Notes: generated by a model not told the origin, from the sequence alone. A DNA stretch of 64,000 nt from Mycobacterium sp. 1245111.1 (GCF_001673405.1 NZ_LZLV01000099.1:1-64000); one strand, 5' to 3'; shown: positions 46,513 to 56,060, counted from the first letter of the stretch. Translations and numbers: made by a program.

Positions 46513-47064
46513 ATGCCCCGTGACGACTGGTTGGTCGGCGGTGACCGCCGAGGAATCGCGGCCGAACGCATCTATGACGCTGCCACCGAGCTCATCACTC
46601 GAGACGGGCCGGACGCGTTCGACATCGACACCTTGGCGGCGCGTGTTCACTGCTCGCGCGCGACCATTTACCGCTACGCGGGCGGCAAGGCGCAGATCCG
46701 CGACGCAGTGGTGGCCCGTTCCGCCGCCCGCATCGTCGAACAAGTGCGGGTGGCCGTCCAGGATCTAGACGGCCCGGAGCGCGTCGTCACGGCGATTACG
46801 GTGGCGCTCAGGCTGATCCGCGCTGATCCGTTGAGCCGGCCGATGTTCAGTTCGGTTCGCGCCAACGACGTGGTATGGCTGACGGGTTCACCGTTGCTCG
46901 CGGGGTTCGCGACCGAACTCACCGGCCTGACGGACAGTGATCCGCAGGCCGCGCTGTGGGTGGTCCGGGTGGTGATGTCGCTGCTGTACTGGCCGGTCGG
47001 TGACGACGCCGCCGAGCTCGAAGTGGTGCGACGATTCGTCGCGCCGGCGTTCGTCGTGGACTAG
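46513..47064 (+). CDS. TetR family regulator (Rv1776c-like)
   Basis: A 183-aa regulator with HTH AATELITRDGPDAFDIDTLAARVHCSRATIYRYAG at residues 22-57. A GGAGG site precedes ATG 46513. It is divergent from the P450 gene, which it probably regulates, and 45 bp upstream of a co-directional reductase gene. The ligand is unknown. Confidence 0.85.
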   Translation: MPRDDWLVGGDRRGIAAERIYDAATELITRDGPDAFDIDTLAARVHCSRATIYRYAGGKAQIRDAVVARSAARIVEQVRVAVQDLDGPERVVTAITVALRLIRADPLSRPMFSSVRANDVVWLTGSPLLAGFATELTGLTDSDPQAALWVVRVVMSLLYWPVGDDAAELEVVRRFVAPAFVVD

Positions 47065-47109
47065 CGTCGAGGGCGGTCTGTCGCGCGCATCCACGGATGG
47101 AGAACATCA

Positions 47110-48216
47110 ATGGCGATCCAAGTCGCCCACGTCGCCACCGGAAACGTCGGTCGGCTGGCGCTGATCGAGTTGATCACCAATCCGCGATTCGAGCTGATCG
47201 GGCTGTGCGTTTCGACGCCGGAAAAGGTTGGCAGGGACGCCGGCGAACTCGCCGGCCTGGATGTATCCACCGGGATCGCGGCCGTCGACAACCTGGATGC
47301 GCTAATCGCCGGTCGGCCGGAGTGCATCGTCTACTGCGCGATGGGTGATACGCGTTTGCCCGACGCGATGGCCGACGTCATGCGCATCTTGGCCGCCGGT
47401 ATCAACGTGGTCGGCTCGTCCCCGGGGCTGTTGCAATATCCCTGGGGTGTGATGCCTGAGAAGTACATACAACGCGTAGAAGACGCTGCGCAACAGGGTA
47501 ATTCGAGCATGTTTATCAGCGGCGTCGACCCCGGGTTCGTCAACGACCTGATTCCGCTCGCGCTTGCCAGCACCTGTCAGCGCATCGAACAGGTGCGCTG
47601 CATGGAGATCCACGACTACGCGTCGTATGACGGCGCAGAAGTCATGCATTACATGGGATTCGCCAGGCCGATGGACGAGATTCCGATGCTGCTGCAACCG
47701 GGCGTACTCAGCATCGCCTGGGGCACCGCGATCAGGCAGCTCGCGGCCGGCCTGGGCATCGAAGTCGACGAGATCACTGAGTCGTATCAGCGCGAACCGG
47801 CGCCGGAGGACTTCGATATCGCCGTCGGCCGGGTGGCCAAGGGCACCCTGGCCGCCCTGCAGTTCGAGATCCGCGGCATGGTCGACGGCCACCCGGCGAT
47901 CGTCATCGAGCACATCACCCGACTGAGGCCCGATCTGCGGCCGGACCTGCCGCAGCCTGCCGCGGGTGGCGGCTCCTACCGTGTCGAGATCACCGGTGAG
48001 CCCTCGTATGCGGTCGACATCGTGCCGAGCAGTCGATTCGGCGACCACAACCAGGCCGCAATTTGCGGCGCCGCGGGGCGGATCGTCAACGCCATTCCGG
48101 CCGTGATCGCGGCACCACCCGGCATCAGGACGACACTAGATCTGCCGTTCATCACCGGAAGCGGACTGTACGCCCGCGACGTGGTCGGCGCGGGCGAGGT
48201 AGCCCAAAGTCACTGA
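47110..48216 (+). CDS. DapB-like NAD(P)H-dependent reductase
   Basis: A 368-aa protein with an N-terminal Rossmann fold (QVAHVATGNVGRLALIELI) and DapB-like N-terminal domain, followed by a large non-DapB C-terminal domain (FISGVDPGFVNDLIPLALAS). Mycobacteria hold many such 'dihydrodipicolinate reductase-like' proteins, often near P450s; they are not lysine pathway enzymes. It is probably co-transcribed with the TetR gene and is followed by a strong terminator. Confidence 0.8.
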   Translation: MAIQVAHVATGNVGRLALIELITNPRFELIGLCVSTPEKVGRDAGELAGLDVSTGIAAVDNLDALIAGRPECIVYCAMGDTRLPDAMADVMRILAAGINVVGSSPGLLQYPWGVMPEKYIQRVEDAAQQGNSSMFISGVDPGFVNDLIPLALASTCQRIEQVRCMEIHDYASYDGAEVMHYMGFARPMDEIPMLLQPGVLSIAWGTAIRQLAAGLGIEVDEITESYQREPAPEDFDIAVGRVAKGTLAALQFEIRGMVDGHPAIVIEHITRLRPDLRPDLPQPAAGGGSYRVEITGEPSYAVDIVPSSRFGDHNQAAICGAAGRIVNAIPAVIAAPPGIRTTLDLPFITGSGLYARDVVGAGEVAQSH

Positions 48217-48229
48217 TAGCCAACCAAAA

Positions 48230-48259
48230 CGGCCCGGCCTGATTTACCAGGCCGGGCCG
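48230..48259. terminator. Bidirectional terminator
   Basis: CGGCCCGGCCTG (48230-48241) and CAGGCCGGGCCG (48248-48259) form a perfect 12-bp stem with an ATTTAC loop between two convergent genes (stops at 48216 and 48273). Confidence 0.85.
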
Positions 48260-48272
48260 CTCGTGCACGCAA

Positions 48273-48509
48273 CTACTGGTGTTCCTGCTGACGCTTCTCG
48301 GCGGCGTCCGCGCCGGCGCGTGCCGACTCGGCCTCGGCTTCCTTCTTCGCCGCATCGCGCTCGGCATCGGCCTTGTCTTGCTGCGCCTGTCCTTCGCGCA
48401 CGACATCGTCACGACCGATGACGGATCCGCCGACTTCCTTTACTTTCCCCTTGACGCCTTCCACCGCGCCCTTCACGGCTTCTTCAGGTCCGCTCTTCTG
48501 ATCCCCCAT
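48273..48509 (-). CDS. CsbD-like stress protein
   Basis: A 78-aa hydrophilic protein from ATG 48509 with an AAAGGA site. The CsbD-like stretch EEAVKGAVEGVKGKVKEVGGSVIGRDD is followed by a charged Ala/Glu/Lys helical tail. Family members are small, abundant general-stress proteins; in mycobacteria similar ones are called microaggregate-binding proteins. I found no convincing SigF box upstream. The 287-bp gap to the next gene (48510-48796) holds no other gene I can support. Confidence 0.85.
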   Translation of the reverse strand: MGDQKSGPEEAVKGAVEGVKGKVKEVGGSVIGRDDVVREGQAQQDKADAERDAAKKEAEAESARAGADAAEKRQQEHQ

Positions 48510-48799
48510 GGATCTTTCCTTTCGTCTGTGGTGAACACACTGCTTACCTCTGCGAATCGGGCGCCACCCACCAGTTGGGCTGTGCGGTGAGCACATTGGC
48601 GCGCGTGAGCGGCCACCCGTTGCTCATTCGCACTCAGTGGCTTCCCGAGAGGGCATCCGGCCAAACACCGCAGCACCGGCTTCCCTCGCCGCGGTGCCCT
48701 GGTCAGGGGTTTCGGCAGTCGAGCCGGACGACCGAGCGGCACCTCGCAGGGCTCTGGGATACGGTTTCGGTTAACTCAACGTAAAAGGAGCTGTGTGTG

Positions 48800-49384
48800 A
48801 TGAGGATTCCGCCGCCGGTGATAGCCGCAATGGCGATCGCGGCGACGCTGGTAGGCGTGTCGGCCGCGGGCTGCAGCAGCGCATCGAAGCCGTCGACGCC
48901 GGCCCCAGGGGCCACTACCACCACACGCCCGGCGATCAGCGACTACACCACGCTGTTGATCAAGGCCAGCGACATCAAAGCCCCCGATGCCTTTACCGCC
49001 GGTCCGGCCACCAAGGATCCCAACGGCCAGCAGGGTGCCACCGTCACGTTCACCGACGCCGACCACAGCCACTCGATCGTCGACACCATAACGATTCTGC
49101 CGGATATCGAAGCCGCCGCCAGTGCGCTCGACTCGGCCAAGTCCACGCACCGCGAAGCCCTTCAAGCCAAGTCGCTGCGCGTTGAAGTCGGCGTGGGGGG
49201 CGTGACGGTCACCGGCCTGTCGCCGGATCACTCCAAGGGCGTGACGGTGTTGCTGTTCACCGAAGGCAAGGCGTTGGTCACGATGGAATTCGACGGACCC
49301 TCTTTTGCACTGGCACCCCAAGATTTCGTCACCGATGTCGGCCAAAAGCAGGACGAGGTGATCAAACAAGCGCTAGGGAGCTGA
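48800..49384 (+). CDS. Lipoprotein of the LpqN/LpqT family
   Basis: A 194-aa protein from ATG 48800 with an AAAAGGAG site; GTG 48797 is an alternative. The signal sequence ends in a lipobox-like VSAAGC with Cys near residue 24, then a Ser/Thr/Pro linker. The Lpp-LpqN domain shows DYTTLLIKASDIKAPDAFTAGP, HSIVDTITILPD, KGVTVLLFTEGKALVTMEFDGP and DFVTDVGQKQD. It would be anchored in the outer leaflet of the plasma membrane. Function is unknown; LpqN relatives bind envelope proteins or lipids. Confidence 0.88.
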   Translation: MRIPPPVIAAMAIAATLVGVSAAGCSSASKPSTPAPGATTTTRPAISDYTTLLIKASDIKAPDAFTAGPATKDPNGQQGATVTFTDADHSHSIVDTITILPDIEAAASALDSAKSTHREALQAKSLRVEVGVGGVTVTGLSPDHSKGVTVLLFTEGKALVTMEFDGPSFALAPQDFVTDVGQKQDEVIKQALGS

Positions 49385-49414
49385 CCACCCGGCGGTTGGG
49401 GATCCGATTGCCAA

Positions 49415-50004
49415 TCAGTGGCTTTCGCGCGCTTGATCCAGTAGCGACCTGGCGCTCTGCACGCACGGGAGCAGACGGTCGCGGGCGCTGACGCCTTCCT
49501 CCGCGCGCGACCGCATCGGTATCTAGTCTCGGTTTACGTGCTCCATCGCGGCGATCGCCGACGATAGATCCGCGATGCTCAGGCCGACAACAGGTTCGAC
49601 GCAGGTGGCGATGTCGCGTTCGGCTGCCAACGCCGTCAGGACGGCCAGTTCGTCGAACGCCCGGGCCCGATCGGGTTCGAGGCTCACCGTGTTGATCCGC
49701 GGTATCCGTAGCTCGGCCATCACGTCGAGATCGGCGGCGTAGGAACGAAAGTCGACCCCCGGCGCAATCAACGGCCCCTCGTCCAACGAGATCGAGACGT
49801 CGCGGTCGTCCATCACCGCGAGCAGGTCTTTTCTCAGTTGCGGTTCGTCACGTAACGAAAATGCCGGGTAACCAAGGGCTTTGACGGGGCGAAGCCGACC
49901 ATCGCCACAGTGATGTACCGGCAGCCGAGATCGGCCGTGAGATGGAGGTATTCGATCGGCGGCATGCCGAAGACGCTGAGCATCTCGATCCCGAGGCGGT
50001 CCAT
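49415..50004 (-). pseudogene. Decayed sugar phosphate isomerase/epimerase (frameshift and internal deletion)
   Basis: ATG 50004 starts MDRLGIEMLSVFGMPPIEYLHLTADLG, the N-terminus of a xylose-isomerase-like TIM-barrel family of about 270 aa. At a GGGG run (49886-49889) one base appears to be missing: the rest of the protein (VKALGYPAFSLRDEP ... AIAAMEHVNRD) continues in another frame to a TAG at 49523. In that same frame, beyond the stop, the C-terminus resumes (PMRSRAEEGVSARDRLLPCVQSARSLLDQARE) to a TGA at 49415. Roughly 80 central residues are lost. The gene follows the SDR gene by 15 bp. Confidence 0.8.
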
Positions 50005-50019
50005 GTCTCGGGTACTCGC

Positions 50020-50784
50020 TCAGCCTCCGACCATGGCGAGCCCGCCGTCTACGGGAATCAGCTGGCCGGTGATGAAGCGGGCGCCAGCGCTGGCCAGAAA
50101 TACCAACACCGGTCCCAGGTCGTCCGTGGGATCGCCGAGCTTGCCGCCCAGGGGGATGGACAGTTTCATCTGCTGATCGATGAACGGTGCGACGTCGGGT
50201 CCGAGAAAGTCGCGCAGCCGGTCGGCGCCAGCCGTCTGCACCGCCGGCGCAAGCGCATTCACGGTGACCCGTTCGGCGCCCCAGGCCTTCGCCGCCGAAC
50301 GGGTCCAAGCCTGCACGGCGCCTTTGGTGGCGGCGTAGACCGCCGCGACCGGGCTGCCCATCACGGCCTCGGCGGATCCGAAATTGATGATCTGGCCGCC
50401 GTTTCCACGCATCACCCGGTGAGCCGCCTGATTGGTCAGCACCGTCGCTTTGACGTTGGTCGCCAGTAGGAAGTCGATTTCGTCGCTGGTGATCGAACCG
50501 GGCACCCCGGGTTGCCACAGACCCGCGGCGTTGACCAACACGTCCAGGCCGCCGAGCTGGGCCACCGCGCGGTCGACGGTGGTGTCGACTGATTCGGTGT
50601 CGCGCACGTCGCACTGCAGCCACAGCACGTCGGGTGGGTCGTCAGCGGGAGCGGTGCGGTGATAGGTAGCGGCCAGTCGGGCGCCCGCGGCGTGCAGGAC
50701 CCGTGTGGCCGCGGCCCCGATCCCGGTGGCGGCGCCGGTCACCAGGATTCGCCGGCCTTCCAGTGCGGGTTGCGGTGCGGTCAT
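50020..50784 (-). CDS. Short-chain dehydrogenase/reductase
   Basis: A 254-aa classical SDR. It has the cofactor motif TGAATGIG at residues 16-23, the NAAG motif (VLVNAAGLW), catalytic Ser in INFGSAEAV, the YAATK catalytic pair and the PVDGG C-terminal signature. It lies between the decayed isomerase and the amidohydrolase on the minus strand and probably oxidises or reduces a hydroxyl group in the same pathway. The substrate is unknown. Confidence 0.9.
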   Translation of the reverse strand: MTAPQPALEGRRILVTGAATGIGAAATRVLHAAGARLAATYHRTAPADDPPDVLWLQCDVRDTESVDTTVDRAVAQLGGLDVLVNAAGLWQPGVPGSITSDEIDFLLATNVKATVLTNQAAHRVMRGNGGQIINFGSAEAVMGSPVAAVYAATKGAVQAWTRSAAKAWGAERVTVNALAPAVQTAGADRLRDFLGPDVAPFIDQQMKLSIPLGGKLGDPTDDLGPVLVFLASAGARFITGQLIPVDGGLAMVGG

Positions 50785-50840
50785 GGCCGCGGAGTCTATC
50801 GGCCGGCCGACACCGAAGTCGGGTAACCGACGTGGGAACC

Positions 50841-52109
50841 TCAGAAGGCGTCTGGATTTTGCTGAACCTCAACGGGTACCGGATGGCAATACAGGCGTGA
50901 TGCGTTCTCCCAAGTGAATTTGCGGATCAGCTCAGGCGGCAGCATTCCGATCTGCTCGTGCACGGTCTGCTGGGTGTGCGGCCACGTCGAGTCGCAATGC
51001 GGGTAGTCGGCTTCCAGCATGATGTTGTCGGCGCCGATCCGCTCGTGCTGCGCAAACGAGGACTTGTCTTCCACCGCACAGAACCAGAAGTTGCGGGTGA
51101 ACACCTCGGCCGGAGTCAGGTTCTCCCCCAACGCCGCCCACGTGCCGTACATCTCGTGGTAGCTGAGCATGTGGTCGAGTCGATCTAAGAGTCCAGCGAC
51201 CCAACCGATTCCGCCTTCGGATAGACAGATCTTCAGGTCTGGGAATCGGCTCGGCAATCCGGAGTAGAGCCAATCGACCGCGGCCGAGATGGCGTAGGCG
51301 AAGAACAGCACGCCCTGCACATCCGGTGGCGCGTCGTCGGTGGTTGACGGCGACGAGCCCGATGATCCGATGTGCAGGTTCACCACCGTCCCGGTCTCCG
51401 CGCACGCGGCCATCATCGGGTCCCAGTGACCGGAGTGGATGCTGGGCAACCCCAGCATCGAGGGATTCTCGCTGAAGGTGACGGCGTGGAAGCCGCGCTC
51501 GGCGTTCTCACGGATCATCTGTGCGCCGAGTTCAGGATCCAACAGCCAGGGCAACTGGCACGGAATGATCCGGCCAGGGTGCGACCCGGCCCACACGTCG
51601 TGATGCCAGTCGTTCCAGGCCCGCACCGAAGCCAACGCCAGGTCGCAATCGGTGGTGAGCTGTTGCAGTCGCTGGCCGGCGAACCCCGGCAGGAACGACG
51701 GAAAGTTCAGCGACGCGTAGACACCGTTGAGGTCCATGTCCTTGACGCGTTCGTCGATATCCCATGCACCCCTGCGCATTTCGTCGAATCGGACCGGCTC
51801 GAAACCGTATTCCGACACCGGCCGTCCGACAACCGCATTGAATCCGACATTCGGTAGTACCTGTCCGTCGTAGACCCACGTCTGCCCGCCGTCGGCGGTA
51901 TCCACCACTTTCGGCGCGGAATCGGCGAACCGGCGCGGCAGACGGCCGGTGAACGTGTCCGGGGGCTCGACGATGTGGTCGTCCACCGAAATCAACGTGT
52001 AACGGCGTGCCGCCCTGGGCGGATCGGGCAGAAACGTGACCGAGCGGTCGTCACCGGTCTTGGCGGTGGTGAAGCTGAGGTTGGCAGCCAGGTCATCGAT
52101 TGATTTCAT
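50841..52109 (-). CDS. Amidohydrolase family protein (ACMSD-like)
   Basis: A 422-aa TIM-barrel metal hydrolase. It has ISVDDHIVEPPDTF at the N-terminus (the DxH-type motif), VVNLHIGSSG with a metal-ligand His, and EADYPHCDSTWPH with the late Asp ligand. This actinobacterial group is related to ACMSD decarboxylases and often lies in aromatic or steroid degradation clusters. It shares a strand with the aldolase upstream (10 bp gap) and the SDR downstream. Confidence 0.88.
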   Translation of the reverse strand: MKSIDDLAANLSFTTAKTGDDRSVTFLPDPPRAARRYTLISVDDHIVEPPDTFTGRLPRRFADSAPKVVDTADGGQTWVYDGQVLPNVGFNAVVGRPVSEYGFEPVRFDEMRRGAWDIDERVKDMDLNGVYASLNFPSFLPGFAGQRLQQLTTDCDLALASVRAWNDWHHDVWAGSHPGRIIPCQLPWLLDPELGAQMIRENAERGFHAVTFSENPSMLGLPSIHSGHWDPMMAACAETGTVVNLHIGSSGSSPSTTDDAPPDVQGVLFFAYAISAAVDWLYSGLPSRFPDLKICLSEGGIGWVAGLLDRLDHMLSYHEMYGTWAALGENLTPAEVFTRNFWFCAVEDKSSFAQHERIGADNIMLEADYPHCDSTWPHTQQTVHEQIGMLPPELIRKFTWENASRLYCHPVPVEVQQNPDAF

Positions 52110-52119
52110 CGCATTTCGC

Positions 52120-52893
52120 TCAATTCAGTACGGCGGGATCGGCTTTGATGGTCAGGCGGGCCGCGCCTGCCCAATACACGTCGGCGGCCCGTTCGATCAG
52201 CGATCGCTGCATCCCCGCCATGTCCGACCAGTTCATCTTCGTGGGTTCGTGGCCGGTGAGCATCACGTCGTAGGCCAGCTTGCACGCCCGCTCGATGGAC
52301 GCGGCGCGGTAGACGGCCTGGGCGAGATTGCGGCCGGTGGCGATCACCCCGTGATTGGCCAAGATCGTGAGGTTCGCGCCGCCGATGCGAGCCGCGAGAT
52401 CGGCTGCGCGCGTGGCACTGTCGATCTCACCATCGTATGCATCGACTAGGCACAGGTCGTCCAGGAAGAGGGAGCCGGTCTGGTGAACCAGTTCCGGAAG
52501 TCGACCCAGCGCGGCGAGCACACAGACGTAGTACGGGTGATTGTGAATGACCACGCGTGCGTCATCGCGCACACGATGTAGTTCGGTATGGATGTGGATC
52601 GCGGGCGTGACGTCCCATCGGCCGTCGACGACTCGCGCATCGGTATCGACGACGCAGATGTCCGAGGCGGTGATCTCCTGCCACCACAGCCCCCACGGGT
52701 TGACGAGCATGTCGGTTTGCCCGTCCGGTTGCCAGGTGATGTGGCCGGCCAGATTCTCGGCGAATCCGATACCGGCCAGGTGACGAAAGGCGACCGCGAG
52801 TGCCTGCTGGTTGGACAACTCGACGCCGATCGGTGGGACCACCGACGGCGCCCACACCTCCAGTCCGCCTCGACGGGGGTTAGGTGCGTTCAT
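52120..52893 (-). CDS. Class II aldolase/adducin domain protein
   Basis: A 257-aa protein from ATG 52893, overlapping the end of the acyl-CoA ligase gene by 14 nt. It contains the class II aldolase signature: FAENLAGHITWQPDG, metal ligands in VVIHNHPYYVCVLA, and LANHGVIATGRNLAQA with the third His. It is expected to act on a hydroxy- or keto-acid by retro-aldol or decarboxylation chemistry. The coupling to the ligase and amidohydrolase suggests one pathway. Confidence 0.88.
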   Translation of the reverse strand: MNAPNPRRGGLEVWAPSVVPPIGVELSNQQALAVAFRHLAGIGFAENLAGHITWQPDGQTDMLVNPWGLWWQEITASDICVVDTDARVVDGRWDVTPAIHIHTELHRVRDDARVVIHNHPYYVCVLAALGRLPELVHQTGSLFLDDLCLVDAYDGEIDSATRAADLAARIGGANLTILANHGVIATGRNLAQAVYRAASIERACKLAYDVMLTGHEPTKMNWSDMAGMQRSLIERAADVYWAGAARLTIKADPAVLN

Positions 52894-54499
52894 GTTCGGA
52901 CTCCATCCTGGCCTGAATATCTTCGCGGAGTCGGCCTTTGGCGATCTTGCCGCCCGATGACCGGGGTAGTTCGTCGACCACAATGAGGCGCTCTGGCAGC
53001 AGTTCCTTGGATACGCCTGCGCCCAGGAGGAACTCGACCAGAGTCGGCAAGTCGATCGACTGGGTGTCGGCGAGTTCGGTGTAGAGACAGACCTTTTCGC
53101 CAAAGACCGGATCCGGCATCGGCACCGCCGCCGCTACGGCGATCGCGGGGTGCGCGGTCGCGGCGTCCTCGACTTGAGCCGCGCTGATGTTCTTGCCGCC
53201 GCGAAGGATGAAGTCCGACGTGCGACCGGTGACGCTCAAGTAGCCGTCGGGGTCGATTGCGCAGATGTCGCCCATTCGCATCCAGCCGTCGCGGGTGAAC
53301 AGCTTGTCGTGATCGGTGCCGCCGAGATAGCCCAGGCTGGTGGCCGGCCCGCGACAGGCTGGCTGGCCGTGACCCTGCTCTGTGACGTCGTGGTCGCCGT
53401 CAAAAAGCCGGACCGACATCTCGGGAACGATCCGGCCAGCCGTACGCAGTCGACGAGGCTGCGAATCGTCCAGCGTGGTGGCACTCAGGAGACCGGTTTC
53501 GTTCGAGCCGTAAAACTGCAGAATCGTTGCGCCAGTGAGCTTCTCGAATTCCTCCGCGGGTTGATAGGGCAACGCTTCCCCGCCGGTGAACACGACCCGC
53601 AGCGAAGTGAGGTCGAACTCCCGCGAGGCAGCGTCGGCGATCATCATCGTCAACTGTGTACTGACACAACACAACACAGTGGCCCGGTGCTCGGCAATCG
53701 CCTCACATGTCGCGCGCGCGCTGAACCGATCCAGGACGATCGTGGTGGCGCCCAGGTAGATCGGTGTGGTGTGACGGGTCCAAATCCCGAACCCGAACGG
53801 CATCGGGATCACGGGCAGGAAAATATCCTCGGCGCTCAGGTGCCCGTTGGCAACCGCCTTCTGATGGAAGTAGAACCAGCGATTCTGGGTGTGTACCACG
53901 CACTTGGGTAGTCCGGTGGTCCCGGATGTCGAGTTGATCAGGAACACGTCGTCGGGCCCGAGGGGTTGGTCCGAGGCCAGCACACCCGGGGCCGCCTCGA
54001 GATCAAATCGCAGCCCCGCGCCGCCCTGCGTCAGGGTCACCACCGGAATCGCGGACCCGGCGGCCCGGGCTGCGTCATCGCTGCGTCGCCCATCGCTGAC
54101 CAGCATTTTCGGCTGTGACGTGCGCAGGATCGCGGCGACCTCGCGGGTGCCGGCCCGCGCGCCGATACCGACCACCGCGGCCCCGCAGCGCTCGAGGGCG
54201 ACGAACAGGGCATGGATGGCGGCGGAGTCGCCATGCCACACCGCGACTCGGTCACCGCGGGTCACGCCAGCCCCGACCAGCTGTTCAGCTAAAGCTGTTG
54301 CGGTTCGGTCGAATTCGTCCCATGTCAGGGCTAGGCCGGGCCGGTCGACGTAAGCGGCCCGGGCCGGGTGCTGCTCGGCGTTGCGGCTTACCGCGTCGGA
54401 CAATGTTGTCTCCGACCACCAGCCCGCCTCGCGGTAGCGGATTGATTCCTCGTCGGTGAAGGCCGGCGAGCCCACCGTATCCAGGCCGCCAGTGCTCAT
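52880..54499 (-). CDS. AMP-forming acyl-CoA synthetase
   Basis: A 539-aa ANL-superfamily ligase from ATG 54499. Motif A3 is INSTSGTTGLPK, A5 is ILQFYGSNETG, A7 is GWMRMGDICAID, A8 is GRTSDFILRGGKNIS, and the catalytic Lys is in PRSSGGKIAKGRLR. It activates a carboxylic acid to the acyl-CoA. It leads the aldolase-amidohydrolase-SDR run, so it probably activates the substrate of that pathway. The substrate is unknown. Confidence 0.92.
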   Translation of the reverse strand: MSTGGLDTVGSPAFTDEESIRYREAGWWSETTLSDAVSRNAEQHPARAAYVDRPGLALTWDEFDRTATALAEQLVGAGVTRGDRVAVWHGDSAAIHALFVALERCGAAVVGIGARAGTREVAAILRTSQPKMLVSDGRRSDDAARAAGSAIPVVTLTQGGAGLRFDLEAAPGVLASDQPLGPDDVFLINSTSGTTGLPKCVVHTQNRWFYFHQKAVANGHLSAEDIFLPVIPMPFGFGIWTRHTTPIYLGATTIVLDRFSARATCEAIAEHRATVLCCVSTQLTMMIADAASREFDLTSLRVVFTGGEALPYQPAEEFEKLTGATILQFYGSNETGLLSATTLDDSQPRRLRTAGRIVPEMSVRLFDGDHDVTEQGHGQPACRGPATSLGYLGGTDHDKLFTRDGWMRMGDICAIDPDGYLSVTGRTSDFILRGGKNISAAQVEDAATAHPAIAVAAAVPMPDPVFGEKVCLYTELADTQSIDLPTLVEFLLGAGVSKELLPERLIVVDELPRSSGGKIAKGRLREDIQARMESEHERT

Positions 54500-54644
54500 A
54501 ACCCGATGATATGGCGCGCGTTCTGGCCTGCCATCGCATTCGTCGACAACCGTGACACCGGCCCGGCGATCGATCCGGACACACCAGTCGGCTCGCGAGA
54601 CGGCGCCCGAGCCCAGCCGGGCCATCGGTCGAGGGAGATCGCGC

Positions 54645-55643
54645 TCAGCTGGGCTGGCGCAGCGGCAGACCGGCAGTCTGGTAGATCGCGTCGATGACCG
54701 TCATGGTCTCGATCGCATCCTCCGGTGTCGTTTTCACCGGTTCACCGCGACGGACGGCGGCTGCGAACGCGTCGAGTTGGTATGCGTAGGACGGCCGACG
54801 GGAGAAGCGCTCGACGCGCCTGCCCTCCGCTGTGCGGACGGCGAGCCGGTGGAAAGCATGCGGAAGCACGGGGTTGAGCAGCCGCAACTCGCCGCGGTCG
54901 CCGATCACTCGAGCCCTGATCTCGAGCAGGCGCGCCGACCACATCGAGCAGCGGATCTGGCCGGTGTGGCCCTCGGGGAATTGCAATTCGGCTGTCATAG
55001 CCCGGTCGATCTGTGGATCACGAAGCTTGGCGTGCGCCGAAACCACGTCTGGCGTCGATCCGCCAAATGTTCGGGCCATGTGCACGGCGTAACAGCCGGC
55101 ATCCATCAGCGCTCCGCCCGCGAGACCGTAGTTGTACCGGATGTCGGAGAACTTGGGCAACGGAAAGCACAACGCGGCCTCGACCCGCTTCAGCTTCCCT
55201 AGCACCCCCGAGGCGATGATCTGTTCAGTGCGTAGTGCGAGCGGATGGTATCGGTAGTGAAATGCCTCCATCACGACCCGATCGGACCGCGCCGCCACTG
55301 CGGCGATTTCGCGGGCCTCGGCGGCGTTCGCGGTGAATGGCTTCTCGCACAGCACGTGCTTGCCGGCGTCAATCGCGGCCCGAGTCCACTTGCCGTGCAA
55401 GCCGTTCGGTAGCGGGTTGTAGATCGCGTCCAGGTCAGGATCGGCGATCAGCGCTTCGTAGCTCTCGTGCACGCGCTCAATGCCGTTTTTGGCGGCAAAC
55501 GCCCGGGCGCGTGAGGCATCCCGCGCGGCCACCGCAGCCACCACCACGTCGGGGTTGTCTTTCGCGGGCCTTATGAGTGCCAACGGCGCGATCCGCGCCG
55601 CCCCAAGCACACCGAGACGCAACGTTGTTCCGGGTTCAGACAC
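54645..55643 (-). CDS. Gfo/Idh/MocA family oxidoreductase
   Basis: A 332-aa protein with a GTG start at 55643. The N-terminal Rossmann domain has LRLGVLGAARIAPLALIRPA, the signature CEKPFTANAAEA is present, and the C-terminal substrate-binding domain contains EAFHYRYHP and GGALMDAGCYAVHMAR. Family members oxidise sugar or cyclitol hydroxyls with NAD(P). It lies 145 bp upstream of the ligase on the same strand. Confidence 0.9.
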   Translation of the reverse strand: MSEPGTTLRLGVLGAARIAPLALIRPAKDNPDVVVAAVAARDASRARAFAAKNGIERVHESYEALIADPDLDAIYNPLPNGLHGKWTRAAIDAGKHVLCEKPFTANAAEAREIAAVAARSDRVVMEAFHYRYHPLALRTEQIIASGVLGKLKRVEAALCFPLPKFSDIRYNYGLAGGALMDAGCYAVHMARTFGGSTPDVVSAHAKLRDPQIDRAMTAELQFPEGHTGQIRCSMWSARLLEIRARVIGDRGELRLLNPVLPHAFHRLAVRTAEGRRVERFSRRPSYAYQLDAFAAAVRRGEPVKTTPEDAIETMTVIDAIYQTAGLPLRQPS

Positions 55644-55811
55644 GGACCGAAGCTAACACCTCGCCACGCCGGCAGTCACGAAACATAGGAATACTCCGTT
55701 TCTTTCGTCGAGTTCGGCCTCCGCCGCCACGTCGCACTGAGCTGAATTTTTCTCAGCAAGTCCATCTGATTTGTTAATGCCGTGCGCAGGGACGGCGCTT
55801 ACCTTCGCTCT

Positions 55812-56060
55812 ATGACTGCGGTCGGTGACCTGGTGCGGTTTCCGCCGATTCGCAATGCGCGGCCGCCGCTGCGTTGCCCCCGTGGCCATCTGATGAGAGC
55901 CGAACGGATCGTGAATAAGTCCGCGATGTGTTCGTGCGGCCGACACCAAACCTGGCGATGTCATTGTGGCGCAATGACATACGAGCCGCCACCAGGTGCA
56001 GACTGCGATCTGCCGGTGCGGGTCGACGTCGCCGAGGCGAGTCGGTTTCGGCGGACTTGA
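55812..56060 (+). CDS. Small cysteine-rich protein (zinc-ribbon-like)
   Basis: An 82-aa protein from ATG 55812. Cysteines are grouped as RCPRGH, CSCGRHQTWRCHCG and ADCDLP, suggesting a treble or ribbon zinc site. There is no signal peptide. An upstream AT-rich stretch (55740-55790) may contain the promoter. I recognise no family. Confidence 0.55.
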   Translation: MTAVGDLVRFPPIRNARPPLRCPRGHLMRAERIVNKSAMCSCGRHQTWRCHCGAMTYEPPPGADCDLPVRVDVAEASRFRRT

